Assembly (NCBI GenBank): GCA_024280585.1
Contig: JAJRPW010000014.1
Span: 1 to 5,249 of the forward strand
Origin: Alphaproteobacteria bacterium
GTDB taxonomy: Bacteria > Pseudomonadota > Alphaproteobacteria > Rickettsiales > UBA6187
Reading direction: 5' to 3'
DNA length: 5,249 bases
Shown here: positions 1 through 5,249 of the stretch, in pieces
Layout of the letters: each line of letters begins with the position of its first letter
Position numbering within the stretch: position 1 is the stretch's first letter
Made by a program: the position numbers and the translations under genes
Notes under the pieces: model-generated
Database searches by the model: none
Told to the model about the DNA's origin: nothing
What the model saw: the letters and a program-made list of their open reading frames with translations, nothing else

Positions 1-769
1 GGCCTTTGCGTTGCCCAATCGTATAATTAATAATACCATTATGCCTACCTAATTTTTTGCCATCAATATGAACGATATCGCCTGGGTCAAGCGCCCCGGG
101 ACGCAACTTTTCTATAACTGAAGCGTAAGAGCCGTTTGGCACAAAACAAATATCTTGTGAATCAGGCTTATCGGCTATTTCCAGGCCAAATTCTTCCGCC
201 ATTTTGCGCGTATCTTCCTTCTTAAAGCCGCCTAGAGGGAAATGTATATATTCCAACTGTTCCTTTGTTGTGGCAAATAGGAAATAACTTTGATCCTTTT
301 CTTCATCAATTGCTTTATGCAGCTCCGGGGCATTATTATTGCTAATTTTCCTTACATAATGACCGGTTACCAGAGCATCAGCATCCAAATCCTTAGAAAC
401 CTTGAATAAATCCCTGAATTTAACCGATTGATTGCATTTTACACATGGAATCGGCGTTTCACCACGCAAATAAGAATCGGCAAAATCATCAATAACCTCT
501 TCTTTAAAAATGCTTTCATAATTCAGCACATAGTGCGGAAACCCTAGCTGATCTGCAACTTTTTTTGCATCATAAATATCTTTTCCGGCACAACATGCCC
601 CCTTTTTTTCTAAATCAACACCAAGATCATATAGCTGTAAAGTTACACCAACAACATTATACCCTTTTCGGTGCAACATAGCCGCTACAACTGAGCTATC
701 CACCCCGCCGGACATAGCCACCACGATTTTTGTATCTTCAATTTTCTTATTTGCAACAAACTCATTCAT
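1..769 (-). CDS. mnmA: tRNA-specific 2-thiouridylase MnmA (N-terminal part, cut by window edge)
   Basis: Cytoplasmic enzyme that adenylates and thiolates U34 of the Lys, Glu and Gln tRNAs (s2U), taking sulfur from a relay or directly from a cysteine desulfurase. The 256 codons visible start MNEFVANKK. The PP-loop ATP-binding motif SGGVDSS is at residues 20-26, the GACCAG block at 57-62, PCVKCN with Cys109 and Cys112 at 108-113, the TGHY motif at 135-138, the DQSYFLF block at 159-165, and SQDICFVP with Cys208 at 204-211. By alignment from memory, Cys112 and Cys208 match the catalytic pair Cys102/Cys199 of E. coli MnmA, and Cys109 sits where E. coli has Asp99. The frame is still open at base 2 (YTIGQRKG), so the C-terminal beta-barrel domain lies outside. 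The usual length is about 360-400 residues, so roughly a third is missing. No clear Shine-Dalgarno precedes the ATG at 769. It is divergent from the regulator gene at 911. Confidence 0.95.
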   Translation of the reverse strand, partial: MNEFVANKKIEDTKIVVAMSGGVDSSVVAAMLHRKGYNVVGVTLQLYDLGVDLEKKGACCAGKDIYDAKKVADQLGFPHYVLNYESIFKEEVIDDFADSYLRGETPIPCVKCNQSVKFRDLFKVSKDLDADALVTGHYVRKISNNNAPELHKAIDEEKDQSYFLFATTKEQLEYIHFPLGGFKKEDTRKMAEEFGLEIADKPDSQDICFVPNGSYASVIEKLRPGALDPGDIVHIDGKKLGRHNGIINYTIGQRKG

Positions 770-805
770 GGCAAGTGTATTACACGAAAAACGTACAAAA
801 TGCAA

Positions 806-835
806 TTGTAATAATTAATTTGCATCTTTTAGTAT
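806..835 (+). promoter_or_regulatory. Candidate sigma-70-type promoter for the phoB-trpC operon
   Basis: TTGTAA (806-811) and TAGTAT (830-835) match four of six bases each to the -35 and -10 consensus, with an 18-base spacer. A start site near 842 would give a leader of about 70 bases that includes the hairpin at 865-891. The region is AT-rich, so chance matches are easy; this is a weak call from pattern alone. Confidence 0.35.
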
Positions 836-864
836 TTATGTTACTGTTTTTCTCGTTGATCCTG

Positions 865-891
865 ACCCCATTTACCAAGGGGAAACGGGGT
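865..891 (+). promoter_or_regulatory. GC-rich hairpin in the leader of the phoB-type gene
   Basis: ACCCCATTT (865-873) pairs with AAACGGGGT (883-891) with one A/C mismatch, leaving a nine-base loop ACCAAGGGG. The loop GGGG at 879-882 could instead pair with CCCC at 866-869, so two mutually exclusive stems are possible. TTTT falls at 891-894, its first T being part of the stem, which gives a terminator-like look, but the U run is short and the gene starts 20 bases after the stem. Possible roles are attenuation, translation control, or a leftover palindromic repeat. The pairing is visible in the sequence; any function is inference. Confidence 0.4.
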
Positions 892-910
892 TTTAAATGA
901 AGAGGAATAA

Positions 911-1690
911 ATGGCCAAAGATAACATACAACCGTCAGTTTTGATAGTTGAGGATGATGAATCTATAATAGCCCTGCTTGAATATAACCTTGAAAAAGAA
1001 GGGTTTAGGGTGCGGATAACCAAAGACGGCGAGGAAGCCCTGATCATGGTTGATGAAAATAAGCCTGATATTATTTTGCTGGACTGGATGTTGCCAGGGC
1101 TTAGCGGAGTGCAGATATGCAAGGATCTTCGTAGCAAAGACGCGACTAAATCCATACCTATAATCATGATTTCAGCAAAAGGCGAGGAAAGTGACCGTAT
1201 CGAAGGGCTAGATAGCGGCGTCGATGATTATCTGGTCAAACCCTTCTCACCAAAGGAATTAATCGCGCGAATCAATGCTGTTTTTCGTAGAATTCGTCCG
1301 TCATTTGTGGCAAAAAACCTTGAATATGGCGACATTAAAATGGATTTGGTCTCCAAACGTGTCTATTATAGGGGAAACGAACACAACTTAGGGCCGGTAG
1401 AGTATCGGATATTGCAAGCATTATTGGAGCATCCAAAACGCGTATTATCGCGTGATCAACTTATAAGGCGCGTTTGGGGCTGCTCTTTGCATGTCGAGAC
1501 GCGAACGATCGACGTTCATATCAACCGCCTTCGCAAAGCCTTAAAGATCGAAAAAGCGGGAACAGTCATAAAAACAGTGCGTTCTGCGGGATATTGCCTA
1601 AAAAACCCTGAAGATTTGGATGTCGATGTTTTGTCCGTGCCAGATGGCGCTGTCGGCACGCTGGAAGAGCTGGGCGAAGAGGAATTTTGA
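911..1690 (+). CDS. phoB: PhoB-type response regulator (OmpR/PhoB family) with acidic C-terminal tail
   Basis: Two-domain transcription factor of the cytoplasm: an N-terminal receiver that is phosphorylated by a histidine kinase and a C-terminal winged-helix DNA-binding domain. The receiver spans about residues 8-125, with acidic pocket Glu14-Asp15-Asp16, phospho-acceptor Asp58 in LLDWMLPG, Ser88 at the conserved Thr/Ser position, and Lys110 in VKPFSPKEL. The winged helix spans about 136-230 with the VETRTIDVHINRLRKAL recognition region (195-211) and the TVRSAGYCL wing (222-230). The LLDWMLPGxSGxQ and KPFSPKEL blocks closely match E. coli PhoB, the phosphate-starvation regulator, so PhoB is preferred over other OmpR-type regulators. 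It is 259 residues against 229 in E. coli; the excess is mostly a tail (233-259) with 10 Asp/Glu and no Lys/Arg. The start is fixed by AGAGGA at 901-906 and an in-frame TAA just upstream. No histidine kinase, pst or phoU gene is adjacent. Confidence 0.88.
   Translation: MAKDNIQPSVLIVEDDESIIALLEYNLEKEGFRVRITKDGEEALIMVDENKPDIILLDWMLPGLSGVQICKDLRSKDATKSIPIIMISAKGEESDRIEGLDSGVDDYLVKPFSPKELIARINAVFRRIRPSFVAKNLEYGDIKMDLVSKRVYYRGNEHNLGPVEYRILQALLEHPKRVLSRDQLIRRVWGCSLHVETRTIDVHINRLRKALKIEKAGTVIKTVRSAGYCLKNPEDLDVDVLSVPDGAVGTLEELGEEEF
1677..1683 (+). promoter_or_regulatory. Ribosome binding site that supports the long trpC start
   Basis: AAGAGGA lies inside the last codons of the phoB-type gene, 10 bases before the ATG at 1694. 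It is the best Shine-Dalgarno near any candidate start of this frame. The internal ATG at 1991 has no comparable purine run at a proper distance. This favours translation of the whole 380-residue protein over a short TrpC. Confidence 0.6.
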
Positions 1691-1693
1691 CGT

Positions 1694-2836
1694 ATGAGCA
1701 CTGAAGATGACGATTTTTCCAATGAACTAGCGGATATGTTAGTGGAAAATTTCAAGCAAAAAGATAACGACCCTTCGAGCCGAGTGGAATCCGAGATATT
1801 ACCATATGAGTTTTCCGTACGAAAACATGACGGTGTGGCTATAGACCCAGCTCCGGTTAACGCACAGAAAGTTGATAATATTGAGATCAGCGAAAATATG
1901 CTTGCCCATGAAGAAACGACGGAATATGAGGCCGATCAGCAAGATGGCATGGCGGAATCCGCTACCTTTGAAGATGATGGCAATGAAATTATGCCAGAAA
2001 TAACCCGAGAAATTCAAAATAATTCCAATAATAACGGCAAACAAATAGATATTCTTGCCAAAATTTGTGATGACAAAAGACGACATATTGACCGACAGAA
2101 AGCTCTGATTAGTGAATATGTTTTGCGCAGACAAGTGTCTTTAATGCCACATGTTCGAGGTTTTTTATCGTCTATAAATAACAAAATAGCTTTAGGAGAA
2201 AATGCGCTTATCGCTGAAATAAAACGGGCCTCGCCGAGTAAAGGTGTCATTCGTGATAATTTCATTCCAAGTGAAATCGCCCGGGATTATGAACTTGGTG
2301 GTGCAACTTGCCTTTCTGTTCTGACCGATGGCCCCTATTTTCAAGGCAGGGATGAATATCTTGACATGGCTAAAAGAGCCTGTAATTTGCCGATTTTACG
2401 TAAAGATTTTATTCTCGATCCATATCAGGTTTTGGAATCACGGGCGCTGGATGCTGACTGCATATTGCTGATTATGGCCGCGGTTAGTGATCCTGACGCA
2501 ATTGCGATTGAAAACGAAGCCGTTAATTTAGGCATGGATGTACTAATTGAGATACATAACGAAGAAGAATTGCAAAGAGCTTTAAACCTACGTAGCATGT
2601 TAATAGGTATAAATAACAGAAACTTAAAGACATTAGAAGTGGATTTAACGACGACCCAACGGCTAGCCCCAATGATTTCATCGCCAAGAACAATTGTTTG
2701 CGAAAGCGGTATCTATAAAAATGAGGATGTGTTAAAGATGAATAACTCTGGAGTTAAGGCGTTTTTGGTAGGTGAATCATTAATGCGCGAAGGGGATATA
2801 GTAGCTGCAACTCGTGGGTTATTAGGGAATATGTAA
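1694..2836 (+). CDS. trpC: Indole-3-glycerol-phosphate synthase with 117-residue acidic N-terminal extension
   Basis: The C-terminal 263 residues are a complete TrpC, the cytoplasmic (beta/alpha)8 barrel that converts CdRP (1-(2-carboxyphenylamino)-1-deoxyribulose 5-phosphate) to indole-3-glycerol phosphate in tryptophan synthesis. Homology begins at IDILAKICDDKRRHI (118-132). The catalytic set known from the family is all present: Glu175, Lys177 and Ser180 in AEIKRASPSKG; Lys237 in LRKDFI; Glu286 in LIEIH; Asn307 and Arg309 in GINNRNL; Glu337-Ser338 in CESGI. Phosphate-binding VGESLM is at 359-364. Residues 1-117 are different: 30 Asp/Glu against 8 Lys/Arg, no recognisable domain, ending in an Asn-rich stretch QNNSNNNG (108-115). 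No ATG, GTG or TTG occurs close to where TrpC homology starts; the nearest internal ATG is codon 100 (1991). The Shine-Dalgarno at 1677-1683 supports the long start. The gene begins 3 bases after the phoB stop and has no other trp gene beside it. The TrpC call is firm; a role for the extension is unknown. Confidence 0.92.
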   Translation: MSTEDDDFSNELADMLVENFKQKDNDPSSRVESEILPYEFSVRKHDGVAIDPAPVNAQKVDNIEISENMLAHEETTEYEADQQDGMAESATFEDDGNEIMPEITREIQNNSNNNGKQIDILAKICDDKRRHIDRQKALISEYVLRRQVSLMPHVRGFLSSINNKIALGENALIAEIKRASPSKGVIRDNFIPSEIARDYELGGATCLSVLTDGPYFQGRDEYLDMAKRACNLPILRKDFILDPYQVLESRALDADCILLIMAAVSDPDAIAIENEAVNLGMDVLIEIHNEEELQRALNLRSMLIGINNRNLKTLEVDLTTTQRLAPMISSPRTIVCESGIYKNEDVLKMNNSGVKAFLVGESLMREGDIVAATRGLLGNM

Positions 2837-3543
2837 TGCTGGATTTTTTTGGAATCACCATCAAACTACTTGATTTAGCAGCGTTTTGTTGGTTTTTGAC
2901 AGTTTGGACGGTTTATTCATACATTGTTGACTTTTCAGATTGTAACAGGCAAACATTGGTCAATGTGATGCATAAATATCGTCTGCGCTGGATAAAAAGC
3001 TGTATTAAGCGCGAAGACCGCCTCGTTGATATAAGAATTGTCGCTAATTTAGTGCAAACCTCCACTTTTTTGGCATCAACTTCGATTCTGATTATTGGCG
3101 GTCTTGGCGCTATGTTGGGATATGGCGAAAAAGCTATCGCCATGTTGTCACACATGCCTTTTGCCATTGAGACAAGTTTACATATGTGGGTCATAAAAAC
3201 GCTACTCCTTCTAGTCATTTTTATCCATTCATTTTTTAAATTAACCTGGGTTATCAGGCAATTTAACTTTAGCACTGTTTTGATTGTGGCCGCTCCAAGG
3301 TATATTAAGGGCGAAAGCGACCTTAAAAATACGAAAGAATCCGCGCGTTATGTGATTAGGATATCCACAATTATTTCCAATGCCGGACGCCATTTTAACA
3401 TGGGATTGCGTTCTTATTATTTCGGGCTTGTGGCTCTGAGCTGGTATATTAGCCCGGTTTTATTTATTATTCTGAGTGTTTTGGTAATTTTAGTTTTATA
3501 TAGACGCGAATTTGTTTCAAGAACATTGGATTTATTAAAATAA
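2836..3543 (+). CDS. DUF599 family integral membrane protein
   Basis: Protein of 235 residues matching what I remember of the DUF599 family (PF04654), whose function is not known. Four hydrophobic segments are visible: about 9-30, 75-95, 117-136 and 193-222. Family-like blocks are REDRLVD (59-65), the FLASTSILIIGGL segment (78-90), FFKLTWVIRQFNFSTVLI (133-150), AAP (152-154), FNMGLRSYYF (187-196) and a terminal LYRREFVSRTLDLL. Length and topology are normal for the family, so it looks intact. The start ATG overlaps the trpC stop in TAATG (2834-2838), with AGGGA at 2824-2828 as a ribosome binding site, which indicates translational coupling. It lies in the inner membrane by inference from the hydrophobic segments. 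GC is low here (30% in a 60-base sample at 3181-3240). Confidence 0.85.
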   Translation: MLDFFGITIKLLDLAAFCWFLTVWTVYSYIVDFSDCNRQTLVNVMHKYRLRWIKSCIKREDRLVDIRIVANLVQTSTFLASTSILIIGGLGAMLGYGEKAIAMLSHMPFAIETSLHMWVIKTLLLLVIFIHSFFKLTWVIRQFNFSTVLIVAAPRYIKGESDLKNTKESARYVIRISTIISNAGRHFNMGLRSYYFGLVALSWYISPVLFIILSVLVILVLYRREFVSRTLDLLK

Positions 3544-4610
3544 TGAAGTCATTAGGCAAAATATTAACCATTTCCCTTGTTTTTTGCAGCGGCAACGCAT
3601 TTGCAATTGATTTAGGAATTCCTATTGCCTGTAACTATGGAATTGACTGTTTTATCGAAAGCTACTTCGACCATATCCCTGAAGAGGGGGGGTATAACGA
3701 CCATACATGCGGAATTTTAAGCTCCGATGGGCATGTCAGTACTGATTTTAAACTGCTTAATCACGAACAAATGAAGGATGGCGTGAATGTCGTTGCCTCG
3801 GATTCCGGTATAATTAAATACGTACGCGATGGCATGAGCGATATTAGCGTTAAGCTGATCGGCGAGGAAGCTGTACGAGGAAGAGAGTGTGGAAATGGCG
3901 TGGTTATTCAGCATCCAAGGGGGTATATCACCCAATATTGCCACTTAAAACAGAATAGCATTCCTGTAAAAAAAGGCGATAAAATCGAAAAAGGCCAGAC
4001 GATTGGCGAGGTTGGGCTGTCCGGAATTAGCTCATTCCCATTTTTGGAATTTACAGTAACGGTGAACGGCAAGCCGGTTGACCCCTTCACTGGCGAAGAT
4101 CCGGTGACTGGAGAGGTCGAAGTTGCCTGTGATAGTCTCGATATTTATCCTTTATGGGACAAACAAACCGAAAAAAACCTGGGATATATCTCAACAGCGC
4201 TGCTTAGTGCCGGATTTGCAAAACGGGTTCCGCATGCACAGGGCGCCCGTGAGGGAAAATTCGGCAGAGAAACCATAGGCTATGATGCAAGATTGCTGGT
4301 GTTCTGGCTTGATATTTTTGGAATTATGGAAGGTGATGATTTGGTTATGAAAATCATCGATCCTGATGGCAAAGAACTTTCGAATGATACTCGGAATTTT
4401 AAGCAAAACAGGCGGCATATGTTCCAGTTTATGGGGTTAAAGCCCGAATCAGAGCACTGGCCTTTAGGTGAGTATAAGGGGCAAATTGAATTGCTCAGAA
4501 AAGAGGCGGGCTACACCGAAAAAGTTGTGGAACACGAGGTTATAATAGATATTATCGATCCGGATGCCGTGGTAGAAAATACCGATGATGCTAGTCAATC
4601 TGATCAATAA
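3543..4610 (+). CDS. Secreted M23-family (LytM-fold) protein, predicted non-catalytic
   Basis: Periplasmic protein of 355 residues related to M23 zinc endopeptidases that cut peptidoglycan cross-links. Residues 1-21 form a signal peptide (basic MKSLGK, hydrophobic core, AFA cleavage site after 21). The LytM domain spans about 54-182: the HxxxD zinc motif is present as His64 and Asp68 in DGHVSTDF, His134 is present in TQYCHLKQ, and the V.KGD.I..GQ.IG..G.SG hairpin is intact. The closing HxH motif is not: where active members read P-H-x-H-F-E, this protein reads PFLEFT (166-171), with Phe167 and Glu169 replacing both histidines. Zinc hydrolase activity is therefore doubtful. Six cysteines follow the signal peptide (30, 36, 56, 116, 133, 196) and may form disulfides. 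Residues 197-355 hold a second, beta-rich-looking region (FWLDIFGI at 254-261, DPDG, WPLGEYKGQIEL) of unknown role and an acidic tail. The start overlaps the DUF599 stop in TAATG (3541-3545). Confidence 0.85.
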   Translation: MKSLGKILTISLVFCSGNAFAIDLGIPIACNYGIDCFIESYFDHIPEEGGYNDHTCGILSSDGHVSTDFKLLNHEQMKDGVNVVASDSGIIKYVRDGMSDISVKLIGEEAVRGRECGNGVVIQHPRGYITQYCHLKQNSIPVKKGDKIEKGQTIGEVGLSGISSFPFLEFTVTVNGKPVDPFTGEDPVTGEVEVACDSLDIYPLWDKQTEKNLGYISTALLSAGFAKRVPHAQGAREGKFGRETIGYDARLLVFWLDIFGIMEGDDLVMKIIDPDGKELSNDTRNFKQNRRHMFQFMGLKPESEHWPLGEYKGQIELLRKEAGYTEKVVEHEVIIDIIDPDAVVENTDDASQSDQ

Positions 4611-5249
4611 ATTCAGATATAATATCCAAACCACCCTGCCAAAAACCAGGATCGCCGGCATAAATTCCAAATGGTTTAAGCAGCTCTTTATGGCGCAAAG
4701 TACCGCCAGCCCTGAGCATTTCGATATATTTTTCGACAAACCCGGCTGGCTTATCAGTGTAAACTTTATAGAGCGAATTCACCAAACAATCCCCGAACGC
4801 ATAGGCGTAGACATAAAACGGCGAATGGATGAAATGCGGGATATAGGTCCAAAAAACCCGGTAATCGTCATCGAAGCGTATCGCCGGCCCCAGGCTTTCT
4901 TTTTGCACCGCCATCCAGAGATCGCCCAGATCCTCGGCCAATAATTCCCCTTGGCGGCGCTGGTCATGCACCCGCACCTCGAACTCGTAGAACGCCACCT
5001 GCCGCACCACGGTATTGAGCATATCCTCGACTTTCGAAGCCAGCATCGCCCGTCGCTGTTTTGGTCCCTCGGCCTCCGCCAGCAATTTCCGAAAAGTCAG
5101 CATTTCGCCGAACACACTGGCCGTTTCGGCAAGGGTTAGCGGAGTTGAAGACAGCAATTCGCCTTGTCCCGCGGCTAAAACCTGATGCACACCGTGGCCA
5201 AGCTCATGGGCCAGCGTCATTACATCGCGCTGTTTGCCGAGGTAGTTCA
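4591..5249 (-). CDS. M3B family oligoendopeptidase, PepF type (C-terminal part, cut by window edge)
   Basis: Zinc metallopeptidase of the M3 (thimet oligopeptidase-like) clan that degrades short peptides, usually in the cytoplasm. The 218 codons present are the C-terminal catalytic part. The frame is open through the right edge, with NYLGKQRDV leading into MTLAHELGHGVHQ; the zinc-binding HELGH is at 5194-5208. TLAETASVFGEML follows at the usual distance and should carry the third, glutamate zinc ligand. Further on, HSPFYVYAYAFGD is the typical late M3 block with substrate-contacting His and Tyr, and a final KPFGIYAGDPGFWQGGL segment ends near the TAG at 4591-4593. The Met codon at 5220 is internal, not the start. 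Family members are about 550-610 residues, so roughly two thirds lies outside. Its 3' end overlaps the convergent M23 gene by 20 bases. GC rises from about 43% near the stop to about 60% towards the HELGH, above the rest of the window. Confidence 0.93.
   Translation of the reverse strand, partial: NYLGKQRDVMTLAHELGHGVHQVLAAGQGELLSSTPLTLAETASVFGEMLTFRKLLAEAEGPKQRRAMLASKVEDMLNTVVRQVAFYEFEVRVHDQRRQGELLAEDLGDLWMAVQKESLGPAIRFDDDYRVFWTYIPHFIHSPFYVYAYAFGDCLVNSLYKVYTDKPAGFVEKYIEMLRAGGTLRHKELLKPFGIYAGDPGFWQGGLDIISEFIDQID

Larger units (their letters stand above)
770..910. other. Divergent intergenic region between mnmA and the phoB-type gene
   Basis: AT-rich spacer of 141 bases holding the control signals for both divergent genes. 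It contains one reasonable plus-strand promoter candidate, a GC-rich hairpin followed by TTTT, and a purine-rich ribosome binding site (AGAGGA, 901-906) four bases before the ATG at 911. An in-frame TAA at 908-910 means the plus-strand gene cannot start earlier. I saw no convincing Pho box (tandem CTGTCA-like 7-mers), no CtrA TTAA-N7-TTAA site, and no RNA gene. Confidence 0.7.

Noticed and set aside
777..805. Possible minus-strand promoter for mnmA, TTGCAT and TAATAC with a 17-base spacer
   Set aside because: Only three of six matches at each box, and the -10 would lie seven bases from the ATG, implying a leaderless mRNA. Too weak in an AT-rich region.
770..910. Pho box for autoregulation of the phoB-type gene
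   Set aside because: No tandem CTGTCA-like repeats with proper spacing; the single ACTGT at 843-847 is not enough.
897..944. Small upstream ORF starting ATG AAG AGG, overlapping the phoB-type start
   Set aside because: Fifteen codons, no ribosome binding site, and it uses the real gene's Shine-Dalgarno as coding sequence. Most likely chance.
1799..2265. Minus-strand ORFs opposite the acidic part of the trpC gene, considered as the real coding content
   Set aside because: The two overlap in different frames, lack ribosome binding sites and show no recognisable motif; the plus strand has a good start signal and leads in frame into TrpC.
1991..2836. Short trpC start at the internal ATG (codon 100), giving a 281-residue protein
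   Set aside because: No good Shine-Dalgarno at proper distance, and the upstream frame stays open with a good site before 1694. It remains possible and is listed as the test for the extension finding.
4616..4626. GATATAATATC palindrome just after the M23 stop as a terminator
   Set aside because: The stem is only five A/T-rich pairs with a one-base centre, has no T run, and lies in the peptidase coding sequence.
4585..4944. Plus-strand ORF of 119 residues opposite the peptidase gene
   Set aside because: It is antisense to a clear M3B peptidase with HELGH and late family motifs, and its translation matches no family I recognise.

Overview
The window looks like a piece of an alphaproteobacterial chromosome. 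The basis is the style of the encoded proteins (an MnmA with a CxxCN motif and an internal GACCAGxD block, a PhoB-type regulator, a DUF599 membrane protein, a secreted M23-like protein and an M3B oligoendopeptidase). The lineage below class level cannot be fixed by eye. Most of the window is AT-rich (60-base samples in the central genes gave about 30-42% GC). The right-end peptidase gene climbs to about 53-63% GC near its active-site end.

Layout: (1) 1-769, minus strand, the N-terminal part of mnmA, running off the left edge. (2) 770-910, a 141-base divergent intergenic region with a candidate promoter and a GC-rich hairpin. (3) 911-4610, plus strand, four tightly packed genes that look like one operon. 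These are a PhoB-type response regulator, an indole-3-glycerol-phosphate synthase (TrpC) with a 117-residue acidic N-terminal extension, a four-helix DUF599 membrane protein, and a secreted M23 (LytM-fold) protein. The first two are 3 bases apart; the next two junctions are both TAATG stop/start overlaps. (4) 4591-5249, minus strand, the C-terminal part of an M3B/PepF-type oligoendopeptidase. It runs off the right edge and converges on the operon with a 20-base overlap of coding ends.

How the genes fit together: no single pathway joins them. The regulator has no histidine kinase beside it in the window, trpC has no other trp genes beside it, and the last two operon genes are envelope proteins. 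The close spacing argues for co-expression and translational coupling. The functional link between phosphate-type signalling, tryptophan synthesis and envelope proteins is not evident from sequence.

The most unusual points are the long acidic extension on TrpC (all TrpC catalytic residues are present), the loss of both histidines of the M23 HxH motif in an otherwise well-preserved domain, the acidic tail on the response regulator, and the orphan operon context. I did not see a CRISPR array, RNA gene, insertion sequence or defence system here.
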